Shown here: piece by piece, positions 9,306-18,009 of the stretch
Layout: every line of letters starts with the position of its first letter
Position numbering within the stretch: the first letter of the stretch is position 1
Origin: Microgenomates group bacterium Gr01-1014_16
GTDB lineage: Bacteria; Patescibacteriota; Microgenomatia; CAZETR01; Amesbacteraceae
NCBI GenBank assembly: GCA_007376345.1
Contig: VMGA01000011.1
Coordinates: 1 to 42,440, forward strand
DNA length: 42,440 nt
Direction of reading: 5' to 3'
Position numbers and translations under genes: made by a program
Notes under the pieces: model-generated
What the model was told of the DNA's origin: nothing
What the model saw: only the letters and a program-made list of their open reading frames with translations
Databases searched by the model: none

Positions 9306-9307
9306 AT

Positions 9308-9550
9308 TTAGAATTCCAGGCCTCCTTTTCTAGCCGCCTCGGCCACGGCTTTTATCTGGCCATGATATCTGTGCAAACCGCGGTCAAACGTGACCTGGCT
9401 GATTTTAGCCTTTTTTCCTAGTTTGGCAATTTCTTCACCCACCGTTTCCGGCTTTGTCCCCCGCGTTCCGACTACCGTTTTTCCCAACTCGTCCACCAAT
9501 TGGGCGTAAATATACCGACTGGATTTTCGAACAACTAATTTAGTTCGCAT
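9308..9550 (-). CDS. rplR: 50S ribosomal protein uL18, short form
   Basis: 5S rRNA-binding protein. The body is clear: [17 protein letters not shown], then [28 protein letters not shown]. At 80 aa it lacks the basic N-terminal stretch of roughly 28 residues seen in most uL18 (the family usually runs about 115 aa), and the middle loop is also short. The ATG is 3 nt after the rplF stop. The truncation may be a lineage trait or another deletion like that in rpsE; sequence alone cannot decide. Confidence 0.9.
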   Translation of the reverse strand: MRTKLVVRKSSRYIYAQLVDELGKTVVGTRGTKPETVGEEIAKLGKKAKISQVTFDRGLHRYHGQIKAVAEAARKGGLEF

Positions 9551-9553
9551 ATT

Positions 9554-10084
9554 CTACTTTGCCGCCACGGCTCCGGCTTTAGCGGCCTTGCCGGCTTTCT
9601 TAATTAACTTTTCACCTTCGTACTTAAATCCCTTATGCTTATATACATCAGCGGGTTTGAGCTTTCTTATTTTATCAGCTACTTCGCCAATTAGCGCCCG
9701 ATCCGCTCCCATCACAGAAATCTTGTTTTCTTTTACTTCAAAAGTAATTCCTTCCGGGGCATCTACACTTACCGGATGCGAAAATCCCAGAGCCAGCTGC
9801 AATTGCTTGCCTGTAACCTGAGCCCTGAATCCTGTACCCGATAGCTCCAGCGTTTTGCTCCATCCTTCACTTACCCCTTTGACCATATTAAATATCATTG
9901 TCCGGCTCATCCCTGTCATCTGGCTATCTCCCTCAATAACCACAAAATTGTCTTTAACCTGAACTACGGGCGGCAAAGCCGCCTCCAATTCTCCTTTCGG
10001 GCCTTTCACGGCTATTTGATTTCCAGTTACTGTTACAGTTACTGAAACTGGTATCTCGATGGGTTTTTTGGCTATTTTAGACAT
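9554..10084 (-). CDS. rplF: 50S ribosomal protein uL6
   Basis: 176 aa with the two-domain L6 layout: SKIAKKPIEIP at the N terminus, VTGNQIAVKGPKGELE in domain 1, and in domain 2 LELSGTGFRAQVTGKQLQLALGFSHPV followed by ADKIRKLKPADVYKHKGFKYEGE. Binds 23S rRNA near the factor-binding site. A short Ala/Lys-rich tail (KAGKAAKAGAVAAK) replaces the usual basic ending. The gap of 15 nt to rpsH is one of the larger gaps in the operon. Confidence 0.97.
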   Translation of the reverse strand: MSKIAKKPIEIPVSVTVTVTGNQIAVKGPKGELEAALPPVVQVKDNFVVIEGDSQMTGMSRTMIFNMVKGVSEGWSKTLELSGTGFRAQVTGKQLQLALGFSHPVSVDAPEGITFEVKENKISVMGADRALIGEVADKIRKLKPADVYKHKGFKYEGEKLIKKAGKAAKAGAVAAK

Positions 10085-10099
10085 AGTGAGCCTGGCGAA

Positions 10100-10480
10100 C
10101 TACCATACTCGACAAATAATCTCCCCCCCCGTTTGCAGCTTTCTGGCTTTTTTATCAGACATCACGCCTTTGGGAGTCGTCAAAATATTTATTCCCAACC
10201 CCCCTAGGACTTTAGGTATTCTAGCTACGCTGCTATAAATCCTGGCCCCGGGCTTGCTCACTCTTCTGATTCCCGTCATTGCCGGCTCTTTATTCTTGTA
10301 TTTCAGCCCTACCTTGAGCGTCCTATCTTCCGCTTTCACCTTTTCTATATACCCCAACTCCGCCAATACTTCCGCCACCCGCTGTACTAAATTTGTTTTC
10401 GGTACATCCACTTCATCTAGTTTGGCCCGATAACCGTTCCTAATTCTGGTTACAAAATCTGATAGATGATCGTTTACCAT
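10100..10480 (-). CDS. rpsH: 30S ribosomal protein uS8
   Basis: 126 aa. N-terminal [24 protein letters not shown] and C-terminal [40 protein letters not shown] are diagnostic. Central-domain 16S rRNA-binding protein. Overlaps the rpsN stop by 7 nt. Confidence 0.97.
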   Translation of the reverse strand: MVNDHLSDFVTRIRNGYRAKLDEVDVPKTNLVQRVAEVLAELGYIEKVKAEDRTLKVGLKYKNKEPAMTGIRRVSKPGARIYSSVARIPKVLGGLGINILTTPKGVMSDKKARKLQTGGEIICRVW

Positions 10481-10662
10481 GATGCTTTTTTTACTCCAGG
10501 TAATTCGCCTTTATGGGCCAGTTCTCTAAAACACAACCGGCACAAGCCAAACATCCGCATATAACTTCTGGGTCTGCCGCACAACTGGCACCGGTTGCGG
10601 TATTGCCCCGGAAACTTTAAGTATCCCTTTGCTTGTTTAACTATTTTAGATGTTTTAGCCAC
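10474..10662 (-). CDS. rpsN: 30S ribosomal protein uS14, zinc-binding type
   Basis: Short zinc form of S14 (62 aa) with the [23 protein letters not shown] ribbon (two CxxC pairs) and the family ending GVKKASW. I place the start at the GTG of [10 protein letters not shown] (10662), which overlaps the rplE stop in the string GTGGCTAA and matches the normal N terminus. The longer track start at 10683 has no family support. Confidence 0.94.
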   Translation of the reverse strand: MAKTSKIVKQAKGYLKFPGQYRNRCQLCGRPRSYMRMFGLCRLCFRELAHKGELPGVKKASW

Positions 10663-11197
10663 TTTTCTTAAAAGGCATGCCAAGTAACTCTAATAATCGT
10701 TTGGATATTTTACTGTCTCCGCTTTGGGTAACTATAGTCATCTCCAACCCCCTGATTTTATCAATCTTGCCGTATTCAATCTCCGGAAATACAATCTGTT
10801 CCGAAATTCCCAGGGTATAGTTCCCGTTGGAATCAAAACTTTTGTCCGGTACACCTTGGAAATCCCGTACTCTCGGCAGGACAATATTGATCAGCTTTGT
10901 CAAAAAGTCATACATTCTTTTTCCTCTCAGTGTTACCGTCAAGCCGATCGGCGCCCCTTCCCGCAGCTTAAAATTAGCTATCGACTTTTTTGCTTTCGTC
11001 ACCTTAGCTTTTTGCCCGGTAATATCAGCCAACTGCGGGGCCACTTTATCAATTACCCCTTTATCATTGGCTCCTTCTTTTACTCCCATATTGACCACAG
11101 TCTTGAGGAGTCTCGGTATCGCCATCTTATTAGTAATCCCAAACTCCTCCATCAATTTGGGAACTGCGGTTTCCTGATAAACTTGTTTCAGGTTCAT
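10655..11197 (-). CDS. rplE: 50S ribosomal protein uL5
   Basis: 5S rRNA-binding protein of the central protuberance. Start chosen at [10 protein letters not shown] (11197), which gives an ATGA overlap with the rplX stop; the track start at 11221 lies inside rplX. The family core is present: [42 protein letters not shown] and [20 protein letters not shown]. Ends [14 protein letters not shown]. Normal length, about 180 aa. Confidence 0.96.
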   Translation of the reverse strand: MNLKQVYQETAVPKLMEEFGITNKMAIPRLLKTVVNMGVKEGANDKGVIDKVAPQLADITGQKAKVTKAKKSIANFKLREGAPIGLTVTLRGKRMYDFLTKLINIVLPRVRDFQGVPDKSFDSNGNYTLGISEQIVFPEIEYGKIDKIRGLEMTIVTQSGDSKISKRLLELLGMPFKKSG

Positions 11198-11493
11198 ATT
11201 TCGTTTTTGCATTTTCGGCAAATTCTCACCTTCTTTTCATTGTTAAATTTATAGCCTACTCGCGTTTGCTGTTTGCACTTGGGGCACACTAGAGCGACGT
11301 TGCCCACCGGTAGGGGACGGGCCAGGGTCACAATTTCCCCCGGCCGGCCTTCTCCCTGCGGCTTAACATGTTTTTTATATTGGTTCACTCCGGGAACGAG
11401 TACTTTATCAATCCAAGCTCTCTCCACTTTCCCTTCCCGACCTTTATCTTTTCCAGCAGTGACTTTTACTAAATCGCCTTTTTTGATTTTCAT
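11194..11493 (-). CDS. rplX: 50S ribosomal protein uL24
   Basis: 99 aa. KOW motif at the N terminus ([20 protein letters not shown]), then [21 protein letters not shown]. The C-terminal part carries [14 protein letters not shown] and CRKCKNE, two CxxC pairs forming a likely zinc ribbon, as in many Gram-positive-type L24 proteins. Overlaps rplN by 4 nt. Confidence 0.96.
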   Translation of the reverse strand: MKIKKGDLVKVTAGKDKGREGKVERAWIDKVLVPGVNQYKKHVKPQGEGRPGEIVTLARPLPVGNVALVCPKCKQQTRVGYKFNNEKKVRICRKCKNEI

Positions 11494-11861
11494 AATACTT
11501 CTGTCGCCAAACTGGCAATTTTGTTGTAACCTTTTTCTTTAACTTCCCTGGCCACCGGGCCAAAAATTCTGGTCCCCCTTGGATCGCCAGTCTTTGGATC
11601 TATGATCACCGCGGCGTTGTCGTCAAACCTGATGTAGCTCCCGTCTTTTCGCCCCCATTCCTTTCTGGTTCGGACGATTACCGCTTTAACTATTTCAGAA
11701 TCCTTGACCGTGCCTATTGGGTCTGCCTGATCGACCACTGCCGTTATTACATCACCTGTATAAGCAAATTTTCGCTTCCACGCCCCGGGAATATTAATCA
11801 GCCGCAGCTTTTTAGCTCCGCTATTGTCCGCGGGGATAAGAATCGATCTAAGCTGTAGCAT
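11490..11861 (-). CDS. rplN: 50S ribosomal protein uL14
   Basis: 123 aa, normal length. [22 protein letters not shown] at the start, [12 protein letters not shown] and [29 protein letters not shown] in the barrel, and [26 protein letters not shown] at the end. Located at the subunit interface. Overlaps rpsQ by 14 nt, an unusually long overlap that still keeps both family termini intact. Confidence 0.97.
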   Translation of the reverse strand: MLQLRSILIPADNSGAKKLRLINIPGAWKRKFAYTGDVITAVVDQADPIGTVKDSEIVKAVIVRTRKEWGRKDGSYIRFDDNAAVIIDPKTGDPRGTRIFGPVAREVKEKGYNKIASLATEVL

Positions 11862-12087
11862 TTTTAGTTATTTCAACAACTTTAAAAAATTTGGTTTTGG
11901 ACATCGGTTTAATTTCTTTCATCTTCACTGTATCTCCTAACTTAGACTTCAGCTCATCGTGAGCGTGGTATTTTTTGACTCTCCTCACGCGTTTATTGTA
12001 TTTGGGATGAGTTATTGTCCGAACCACTTCAACTACCACGGTTTTCTCCATTTTGTTCGAAATAACTTTACCGACTAATGTCTTCAT
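11848..12087 (-). CDS. rpsQ: 30S ribosomal protein uS17
   Basis: OB-fold primary 16S binder, 79 aa. [38 protein letters not shown] and the C-terminal [23 protein letters not shown] match the family. Standard position between rpmC and rplN. Confidence 0.97.
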   Translation of the reverse strand: MKTLVGKVISNKMEKTVVVEVVRTITHPKYNKRVRRVKKYHAHDELKSKLGDTVKMKEIKPMSKTKFFKVVEITKNATA

Positions 12088-12093
12088 ATAGGC

Positions 12094-12297
12094 TTATTTT
12101 AACACAGTTAATATTCTGGCTAACTTTTTTCTCAAATTAAACACTTCTCTGACATTTCTGGTCTTTTTTACCGTTCTTTCCAACCGTATTTTGTTAATTT
12201 GTTGCCTGGTTTCCCTGGCGGACTTTTTCAGTTCCTCTGCCGTCATATCAACCAACTTTATTTCGGCTTTTGTCTTTTTTTGTGTTTTAGCGCTCAT
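12094..12297 (-). CDS. rpmC: 50S ribosomal protein uL29
   Basis: 67 aa, two-helix hairpin. Signatures are [24 protein letters not shown] and the final helix [19 protein letters not shown] short lysine-rich N-terminal extension ([13 protein letters not shown]) precedes the normal domain. The ATG overlaps the rplP stop by 4 nt. Lies at the peptide exit tunnel. Confidence 0.93.
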   Translation of the reverse strand: MSAKTQKKTKAEIKLVDMTAEELKKSARETRQQINKIRLERTVKKTRNVREVFNLRKKLARILTVLK

Positions 12298-12701
12298 AGT
12301 TTTTCCACAAATTTAACGTCAAAAGGCAATTTCGCTCCTGCCCTGGCAAACGCCGCCACGGCCGCCTCCCGGCTTACGCCCGCGATCTCAAACAACACCA
12401 ACCCCGGTCGGACTACGGCCACATACCTGTCTATATCTCCCTTTCCCGAACCCATTCTTGTCCCCGCCGCTTTTTTGGTAACTGGTTTATCCGGGAACGC
12501 TCTGATCCACACCTTGCCTCCTCTTTGGACATAGTGGGTCACTGCCTTCCTGGCCGCTTCAATCTGTCTGGCTGTCAACCAGCCTCTTCCGACCGCCTTC
12601 AAACCAAACTCACCAAAAGCAATACCGGTGCCCCTTCCAGCCTCTCCCCTCATCCGCCCTCTGAATTGTTTTCTATATTTTTGTCTTTTCGGCTGTAGCA
12701 T
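12294..12701 (-). CDS. rplP: 50S ribosomal protein uL16
   Basis: 135 aa. [20 protein letters not shown], the long loop with [61 protein letters not shown], and [13 protein letters not shown] are all characteristic. The loop that reaches the peptidyl-transferase centre, including the arginine of the RMGSGKG segment, is intact. Confidence 0.98.
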   Translation of the reverse strand: MLQPKRQKYRKQFRGRMRGEAGRGTGIAFGEFGLKAVGRGWLTARQIEAARKAVTHYVQRGGKVWIRAFPDKPVTKKAAGTRMGSGKGDIDRYVAVVRPGLVLFEIAGVSREAAVAAFARAGAKLPFDVKFVEKL

Positions 12702-12704
12702 ATT

Positions 12705-13364
12705 TTATGTTTTTTCTCCTCTATAAATCCAAACTTTAACTCCCACATAGCCGGATCTAGTCAACGCCGGAACCTGGGCATAATCTATGTCTGCCCGTAA
12801 TGTTTGCAACGGCAGTGATCCCAAATGATATGGCTCTCTCCGCGCTATTTCCGCCCCGTTAATCCTGCCGGCCAGTAGGACCTTGACTCCCTTCCCCCCG
12901 GACTGCATTACCCGCTCCATTGCTTTATTAGCCACTCTTCGCGGCGGCATCCGTTTTATAATCTGTTCAGCAATCCGTTTGGCCACCAAATATGCCCATA
13001 AATCGGGACTTTTGACCTCCTCAACCGGCATTTCAATTTTTGGCGTATTTTTATCTCCCGGCTTATAACCCAAAGTCAGATATATAAACTTCTTAAGTTC
13101 TTCCAATCCGGAACCCCCCCGGCCGATAACCACTCCGGGTCTAGTCACATAAATCATCACCTTCAGGCTTTTCAGAGACCTTTCAATTTCCACCCTGGCC
13201 ACTCCGGCTGCCTCGAGTCTCTTAAACAATGCCAGTCTCAATTTGACATCCTCAGCCAGATATTTGGTATACCTTGCCGGCTTGGTCGTAAACCATCGCG
13301 ACTTCCATCCGTCGGTCGGATTAATTTGTAGCCTAAATCCGATTGGGTTAATTTTTTGCCCCAT
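12705..13364 (-). CDS. rpsC: 30S ribosomal protein uS3
   Basis: 219 aa. MGQKINPIGFRLQI start; KH domain with IYVTRPGVVIGRGGSGLEEL (GxxG loop present); C-terminal domain AGRINGAEIARREPYHLGSLPLQTLRADIDYAQ and GYVGVKVWIYRGEKT. Sits at the mRNA entry channel. Overlaps rplV by 17 nt. Confidence 0.97.
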   Translation of the reverse strand: MGQKINPIGFRLQINPTDGWKSRWFTTKPARYTKYLAEDVKLRLALFKRLEAAGVARVEIERSLKSLKVMIYVTRPGVVIGRGGSGLEELKKFIYLTLGYKPGDKNTPKIEMPVEEVKSPDLWAYLVAKRIAEQIIKRMPPRRVANKAMERVMQSGGKGVKVLLAGRINGAEIARREPYHLGSLPLQTLRADIDYAQVPALTRSGYVGVKVWIYRGEKT

Positions 13365-13722
13365 TTGCCCCCTCCTTTAGCACAATTTCAATGTGAGATA
13401 ATTTTTTTCGTCTAATTCCCCTGTCAAATCTGGCACCGTGTGCGTGTACATCTGATTTTTTGGCAATCCTAGGCCCCCCCAAAATTTGGGCTGAAGCTAC
13501 TACCAAATTCGCCGGTGACATTTGAAAATTATTTTTGGCATTCCCCACCGCCTGTTGATACACATCTAAAATTGGTTTTGCCGCCCTTTGTGGCAGTAGC
13601 TTCAGCCTGGAAATAGCATCTTGGGGTGAAAGACCCCTTATGGCGTCCAGTACCAACCTCAACTTCCGTGGGCTGTTGTGTACAAAACTAGCCCTAGCTT
13701 TGACCTTTTTTGAATCTTTCAT
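13348..13722 (-). CDS. rplV: 50S ribosomal protein uL22
   Basis: 124 aa. ARASFVHNSPRKLRLVLDAIRGLSPQDAISRLKLLPQRAAKPI and the tunnel-lining hairpin region AQILGGPRIAKKSDVHAHGARFDRGIRRKKLSHIEIVL are recognisable. The hairpin is of normal size. Confidence 0.95.
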   Translation of the reverse strand: MKDSKKVKARASFVHNSPRKLRLVLDAIRGLSPQDAISRLKLLPQRAAKPILDVYQQAVGNAKNNFQMSPANLVVASAQILGGPRIAKKSDVHAHGARFDRGIRRKKLSHIEIVLKEGANGAKN

Positions 13723-13723
13723 A

Positions 13724-13993
13724 TTAAGTTTTATCCATAGTCCTCTTAACTATGGCTCCGTGGCCTTTAAAAGTTCTCGTCGGCGCAAACTCTCCCAATC
13801 TATGACCCACCATAGACTCGTTTATAAACACGTCCACGAATTTGTTGCCGGTATGTACTTGGAAAGTATGTCCCACAAACTCCGGCGGAATCTGGCTGGC
13901 CCTAGCCCACGTCTTTATCGGCCCTTTTACTTTGGCCACCTTAATCAATAATTTCTTGTCTATATATGGACCTTTTTTTGAACTTCTAGCCAT
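13724..13993 (-). CDS. rpsS: 30S ribosomal protein uS19
   Basis: Start set at [16 protein letters not shown] (13993), directly after the rplB stop; the track ORF begins seven codons earlier, inside rplB. The resulting 89 aa matches the family. The diagnostic [41 protein letters not shown] is present. Head protein that pairs with uS13. Confidence 0.96.
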   Translation of the reverse strand: MARSSKKGPYIDKKLLIKVAKVKGPIKTWARASQIPPEFVGHTFQVHTGNKFVDVFINESMVGHRLGEFAPTRTFKGHGAIVKRTMDKT

Positions 13994-13994
13994 A

Positions 13995-14819
13995 TTACTT
14001 TCTTCTTTGGGCAATTAACTTATTTGAATATTTGGATCTTGTCCGGGTTCTTTTTCCTCTGGCCGGCTTGCCCCACGGCGTTTTGGGGTTCATGCCCTCT
14101 CCGCTTCTTCCCTCCCCGCCGCCGTGTGGATGGCTTCTCGGATTTTGTGCGGTTCCCCGGACAGTAGGCCGGATGCCCCGATGCCGCTTTCTTCCGGCCT
14201 TGCCCCATTCTACGTTTTTCCATTCGGCGTTTCCGACTTGGCCGATGGTCGCGTACGCCTCCGGTCTGAACCGGCGTACTTCACCAGAAGGCAATTTTAC
14301 CAGAGCGTACTCATTTTCCAACCCCATTACCGTGGCCGCCGTTCCCGCGCCCCGTGCCATTTGGGCTCCTTTTCCCGGAATTATTTCCACCGCGTGTACT
14401 AGAGTACCAACAGGAATTGCCCGCAAAGGCAAGGCGTTACCGGCTGTTAAGGGGGCCGTTTCCCCGGCCGTTATTTTAGCATCTGTTGCCAATCCGTCCG
14501 GGGCTAAAATATACCTTCTCTCGCCATCGCTATATCTAACCAGCGCCAGGTTGGCTGACCGGTTCGGATCGTACTCCAACGCTTCGATTACCCCTACCAC
14601 GTCCTTTTTATCTCTTTTCCAGTCAATTTCCCGGTAATACCTCTTTTGCCTGCCTCCTTGGTGCCGCACAGTCACTTTCCCGCTGGCGCTTCTTCCCGAG
14701 TTTTTAGGCAATATCCAAGTCAGCCTTTTTTGCGGCCTGTCCCCGCTCATGTCAGAATAATCCACTGTGGACTTAAACCTCTGCCCCGGCGTCAATGGTC
14801 TGTAAATCTTCAGTCCCAT
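13995..14819 (-). CDS. rplB: 50S ribosomal protein uL2
   Basis: 274 aa. [21 protein letters not shown] start; OB domain with [33 protein letters not shown]3 domain with GTLVHAVEI and the invariant His region [34 protein letters not shown]. Needed for subunit association and peptidyl transfer. Full length. Confidence 0.98.
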   Translation of the reverse strand: MGLKIYRPLTPGQRFKSTVDYSDMSGDRPQKRLTWILPKNSGRSASGKVTVRHQGGRQKRYYREIDWKRDKKDVVGVIEALEYDPNRSANLALVRYSDGERRYILAPDGLATDAKITAGETAPLTAGNALPLRAIPVGTLVHAVEIIPGKGAQMARGAGTAATVMGLENEYALVKLPSGEVRRFRPEAYATIGQVGNAEWKNVEWGKAGRKRHRGIRPTVRGTAQNPRSHPHGGGEGRSGEGMNPKTPWGKPARGKRTRTRSKYSNKLIAQRRK

Positions 14820-15079
14820 AGCGAAATTTTTTGACCTTCTTTAAGTGTAACTATCGCTTTCTTCCAATCGCTTCTCACCCCCGTGTTTTGGGATTTGCCT
14901 TTTCGATATTCTTTCCCCGGCACAATCAAGGTCTGTATCTTGGTTACTTTTACCCCAAACGCCTTCTCCACTTCACCCTTAATTTGTGTTTTATTGTCTT
15001 TTATCCCCACCTCAAACGTAAACCGGCCCAGCTTGGCTTCCTTCATCGCTTTTTCGGTAATAATCGGCCTAATTAGCAT
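14810..15079 (-). CDS. rplW: 50S ribosomal protein uL23
   Basis: 89 aa. LIRPIITEKAMKEAKLGRFTFEVGIKDNKTQIKGEVEKAFGVKVTKIQT is the family core; the long loop is short (VPGKEYRKGKSQNTGVRSDWKKAIVTL). Docking site for SRP and trigger factor at the exit tunnel. Overlaps both neighbours by about 10 nt. Confidence 0.96.
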   Translation of the reverse strand: MLIRPIITEKAMKEAKLGRFTFEVGIKDNKTQIKGEVEKAFGVKVTKIQTLIVPGKEYRKGKSQNTGVRSDWKKAIVTLKEGQKISLWD

Positions 15080-15599
15080 ATTTTTTCATTTCCTCCAAAG
15101 CTTTTGGTGTAATCATCAATTGCATATGGGCCATAATTACATAAGGGTTTAGGCTTCCGGCCGCCACTACCGTAATATTTTCCTTATTTCTTATTTCCCT
15201 TCTTATTTTTTCTTCTCCCGCCCCGATCACTACTAAAGTTCTTTTGCTCGCCTCCCCCAATTTTTCAAATACCTCCACCTTCTTTTCTTTCGCTTTTTCC
15301 GTGAGCGCTCCCAAAAGTGCCAACCGTCTCATTTTACGAGGAAGTATCAATTTATAATTTTGTCCCCCGGTCGGCCCGTGAGAAACGCCGCCCCCGACGA
15401 ACGTCGGGGCAGAATAAGCTCCATGTCTCGCCCGCCCCGTCCCTTTTTGCTTGTACATTTTGGCCGTGGTCTTGGCCACTTCGCTGCGGGTTTTGGTTTT
15501 GGCATTGGCTTTTCTTTGATTAAACAAATACACTCTCACCGCTTGAGCCAGCAAGGCCGGGGACACTTTTACGTCAAATAACCCTTTGGGCAATGTCAT
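15069..15599 (-). CDS. rplD: 50S ribosomal protein uL4
   Basis: 176 aa, shorter than the usual 200 or so; the N-terminal strand before LPKGLFDVKVSPALL and a loop in the C-terminal half are reduced. Recognised by KANAKTKTRSEVAKTTAKMYKQKGTGRARHGAYSAPTFVGGGVSHGP (tunnel extension) and LPRKMRRLALLGALTEKAKE. In E. coli L4 represses the S10 operon; here an attenuator-like leader precedes rplC, but no L4-specific site can be claimed. Contains a strong internal hairpin at 15392-15409. Confidence 0.95.
   Translation of the reverse strand: MTLPKGLFDVKVSPALLAQAVRVYLFNQRKANAKTKTRSEVAKTTAKMYKQKGTGRARHGAYSAPTFVGGGVSHGPTGGQNYKLILPRKMRRLALLGALTEKAKEKKVEVFEKLGEASKRTLVVIGAGEEKIRREIRNKENITVVAAGSLNPYVIMAHMQLMITPKALEEMKKYAN
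15392..15409. repeat. Strong 8-bp inverted repeat inside rplD
   Basis: ccccgacg-aa-cgtcgggg, a perfect GC-rich inverted repeat within the segment coding for the uL4 tunnel loop (SAPTFVGGG). The encoded residues fit the family, so it may be a chance of codon choice. Confidence 0.5.
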
Positions 15600-16008
15600 A
15601 TCTTTCTTACCTCCAATAGCCTGTTTTTAACTCCCGGCACGGATCCAACAACCGTAATTAAATCTGCATTAATATCTAAAATTCTCAACCCGCTTACACT
15701 TACTCTCTCATTCCCCATGTGTCCGGCCCGACGTTTCCCCTTATACACCCTGCCCGGCGTGGTCGTCGAACCGCTCGATCCTGGCGCCCTTTCTCTATCT
15801 GATTGCCCATGTGTCCGTGGCCCTCCGGCAAATCCGTATCTTTTCACCGCTCCCGCGAACCCCTTCCCCTTGCTCGTTCCGGATACCCGTACAACGTCTC
15901 CGATCTTTAATACTTCATCAATCTTAATCTCCGTCCCCGGTTCCAATTTCTCGTCCGTCCTTACCTCCCTAATCTTACCTCCAATTTAGCAAAAATAGTA
16001 TTAAGCAT
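15596..16008 (-). pseudogene. rplC: 50S ribosomal protein uL3, internally deleted and frame-broken
   Basis: The long frame (15596-15946 in the track, with a TTG start) encodes only the C-terminal 60 percent of uL3: GTEIKIDEVLKIGDVVRVSGTSKGKGFAGAVKRYGFAGGPRTHGQSDRERAPGSSG, including the PTC-reaching loop. In that frame a TAA lies 13 codons upstream of the TTG. An ATG at 16006-16008 opens MLNTIFAK, a plausible uL3 N terminus, in another frame that stops soon after. Together they suggest that about 80 residues after position 8 have been lost with a change of frame. The sequence ggaggtaag occurs twice, 9 nt apart in the join region. Alternatives are initiation at the TTG, giving a truncated uL3, or an assembly error. 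Confidence 0.75.
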
Positions 16009-16031
16009 AAAAAAAGCGCCCGCCCAGGCGC
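16009..16031 (-). terminator. Intrinsic terminator/attenuator between rpsJ and rplC
   Basis: Minus strand: GCGCC, six-base loop, GGCGC, then seven T. A second hairpin (CTAATT/AATTAG, 16033-16048) lies just before it. It falls inside the leader that starts at the 16108-16136 promoter, so it could act as an attenuator of the S10-type operon. Confidence 0.75.
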
Positions 16032-16107
16032 ACTAATTTATTAATTAGCCAACCCTTACGGTACCGGAGCAATAGTTTGGCAATTCTCTCTGCCCACAGC
16101 TTTCGCC

Positions 16108-16136
16108 ATTATATCAGCTTCACATCTTCACTTCAA
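16108..16136 (-). promoter_or_regulatory. Extended -10 promoter at the end of rpsJ, driving rplC onward
   Basis: Minus strand: TTGAAG, 17-bp spacer, then TGATATAAT (perfect -10 with the TGn extension). It overlaps the rpsJ stop codon. Predicted start is near 16101; the leader of about 90 nt before the rplC ATG holds paired segments (GCCAA/TTGGC, CGGTACCG) and the terminator. Confidence 0.7.
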
Positions 16137-16401
16137 TATCCACTCCAGCCGGCAGATCCATATTTGATAGGGCTTCGATGGTTTTGGGGGTCGGATCGAT
16201 GATATCGATTAGTCTCTTGTGCACTAGCATCTCAAAATGTTCCCTGGCGTTTTTATCCACGTGCGGCGAAGTCGTGACCACCATCAGTTTCCGGTCGGTA
16301 GGCAAGGGGATGGGGCCAGCTACTTTGGCCCCGGTGTTTGTCGCCGTATCCAATATCTTAATGGCCGCCTCGTCGATGACGCGGTGGTCAAAACTGAGCA
16401 T
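16120..16401 (-). CDS. rpsJ: 30S ribosomal protein uS10 (NusE)
   Basis: 93 aa; family usually about 102. [65 protein letters not shown] is unmistakable. Doubles as the antitermination factor NusE (nusA is at 29.6 kb). Six nt downstream of tuf and presumably co-transcribed with it. Its 3' end contains the promoter for the following operon section. Confidence 0.97.
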   Translation of the reverse strand: MLSFDHRVIDEAAIKILDTATNTGAKVAGPIPLPTDRKLMVVTTSPHVDKNAREHFEMLVHKRLIDIIDPTPKTIEALSNMDLPAGVDIEVKM

Positions 16402-16407
16402 TGAACA

Positions 16408-17586
16408 TTAACTAATAATTTTGGTGACTACACCCGCGCCCACAGTTTTGCCTCCTTCGCGGATGGCAAACCTTAATCCTTCTTCCATAGCTACGGGCGC
16501 AATCAATTTTACTTTAATCTTGGCGCTGTCTCCCGGCATGACCATTTCTACTCCTTCGGGCAAGGTCACTTCCCCGGTCACATCAGTCGTCCTGATATAA
16601 AATTGCGGTCGATATCCGGAGAAGAAAGACGTATGCCGTCCGCCTTCCTCCTTCTTGAGGACATAAATCTCGGCATCAAACTCTGTATGCGGCGTAATCG
16701 ACCCGGGCTTGGCCAGCACTTGGCCTCTTTCCACCTGGTCTTTTTCAATTCCGCGCAGAAGCACCCCTACGTTATCTCCAGCCTGTCCTTCATCCAGCTG
16801 TTTCCTAAACATTTCCACCCCCGTGACTACTGTGGACTTGGTCGCCTTGAGACCCACAATTTCTATTGTTTCATTTATTTTTACTCTGCCCCGCTCGATT
16901 CTGCCCGTCACTACCGTTCCCCGGCCCTTAATCGAAAACACGTCTTCCACCGGCATCAAAAACGGCTTTTCCAGCTCCCGCACCGGCGTGGGGATAAAAT
17001 CGTCTACCGCCTTCATCAGCTCCAATATCTTCTCTTCTGATTTGGCGTCTCCTTCGGTGGCCTTGAGCGCCGATCCTCTGATAATAGGAGTTTTGTCTCC
17101 AGGATAGCCGTACTTAGTCAGCAATTCTCGGACTTCCATTTCGACCAGCTCCAACAGGGATTCGTCGTCCACCATATCGCACTTATTCATAAAGACCACA
17201 ATGGCCGGAACATTGACCTGTTTAGCCAATAAAATATGTTCTCTGGTTTGGGGCATTGGACCATCTGGAGCAGAAACTACCAAAATCGCTCCGTCCATCT
17301 GGGCGGCCCCCGTAATCATGTTCTTGATGTAGTCGGCGTGTCCTGGTGCGTCGATATGTGCGTAATGCCTTTTCTCCGTTTCGTATTCCTGATGCGACAG
17401 GTTAATAGTCACTCCACGCGCCTTCTCTTCCGGTGCCGAATCGATCTCATCATATTTCTTGGCTACAGCCATTCCCTTTTTGGCCAAAACCATCGTAATT
17501 GCCGAAGTCAGAGTTGTCTTCCCATGATCCACGTGCCCAATCGTTCCGATGTTGACGTGTGGTTTGGTGCGTTGAAAAGTAGCCAT
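16408..17586 (-). CDS. tuf: Elongation factor Tu
   Basis: GTPase that delivers aminoacyl-tRNA. 392 aa, full length. G1 [10 protein letters not shown]2 region [16 protein letters not shown]3 DAPGHADY, G4 MNKCDMV, G5 SALKATEG; domain 2 [13 protein letters not shown]; domain 3 [20 protein letters not shown]. First gene of the superoperon, followed by rpsJ. Good promoter just upstream. Confidence 0.99.
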   Translation of the reverse strand: MATFQRTKPHVNIGTIGHVDHGKTTLTSAITMVLAKKGMAVAKKYDEIDSAPEEKARGVTINLSHQEYETEKRHYAHIDAPGHADYIKNMITGAAQMDGAILVVSAPDGPMPQTREHILLAKQVNVPAIVVFMNKCDMVDDESLLELVEMEVRELLTKYGYPGDKTPIIRGSALKATEGDAKSEEKILELMKAVDDFIPTPVRELEKPFLMPVEDVFSIKGRGTVVTGRIERGRVKINETIEIVGLKATKSTVVTGVEMFRKQLDEGQAGDNVGVLLRGIEKDQVERGQVLAKPGSITPHTEFDAEIYVLKKEEGGRHTSFFSGYRPQFYIRTTDVTGEVTLPEGVEMVMPGDSAKIKVKLIAPVAMEEGLRFAIREGGKTVGAGVVTKIIS

Positions 17587-17601
17587 GTTTAAGCAAAAAG
17601 A

Positions 17602-17630
17602 ATTTTATCCGATCTCAATTTCTTTTGCAA
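17602..17630 (-). promoter_or_regulatory. Promoter for tuf and the ribosomal superoperon
   Basis: Minus strand: TTGCAA (4/6), 17-bp spacer, TAAAAT (5/6), with the start expected about 10 nt before the tuf ATG. A TTGACA slightly further upstream is 24 bp from this -10 and so was not used. Confidence 0.6.
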
Positions 17631-17637
17631 GTGTCAA

Positions 17638-17991
17638 TTATTTTTCACTCTTATCACTAGTTCTTTCGTTCAATATATTATTAAGTCTTTCTACTTGCTC
17701 TTCATCTAAGCGCCAAGAATCAGTAGTTTGTCTGGGATCAGGTGTACCTTGTAACCCTGATCTACCTAAGTAAACAACAGCATTTAATTTTCCGGTGGCA
17801 TCAATCCATGAACCATAAGATCCAGAAATATCTGTAGGGTCATTTCCTCGTCTAATTTTTCTATTGTCCAAGATTACTGCCGAAGCTTCTGCCTCTGGAA
17901 AACCCAATATTCTTCCCACATCTACATAACCTAAAGAGCCTTCTCGAATATTTCTGGAACCTTTGCCAGGCAAAAAACTATGTTCACCCAT
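17638..17991 (-). CDS. Small protein of unknown function
   Basis: 117 aa from the ATG at 17991 (MGEHSFLPGKGS); the track start is a TTG two codons earlier. Not recognised. It has an ordered-looking beta-rich middle (YVDVGRILGFPEAEASAVILDNRKI, GSYGSWIDATGKLNAVVYLGRSGL) and a charged helical tail (LDEEQVERLNNILNERTSDK). No signal peptide or membrane segment. It lies downstream of the metzincin gene on the same strand with a gap of 18 nt, and TAAACT sits exactly 6 nt before its ATG. Confidence 0.6.
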   Translation of the reverse strand: MGEHSFLPGKGSRNIREGSLGYVDVGRILGFPEAEASAVILDNRKIRRGNDPTDISGSYGSWIDATGKLNAVVYLGRSGLQGTPDPRQTTDSWRLDEEQVERLNNILNERTSDKSEK

Positions 17992-18009
17992 TTGCAAAGT
18001 TTATCATTT

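Noticed and set aside
14032-14637. 201-aa plus-strand ORF over rplB
   Set aside because: Shadow of a highly conserved gene on the other strand.
16032-16107. tRNA or small structured RNA gene between rpsJ and rplC
   Set aside because: The paired segments do not form a cloverleaf and there is no TPsiC-like loop; better explained as a leader.
17631-17640. TTGACA upstream of tuf as -35
   Set aside because: 24 bp from the TAAAAT, too far; TTGCAA at 17 bp fits better.
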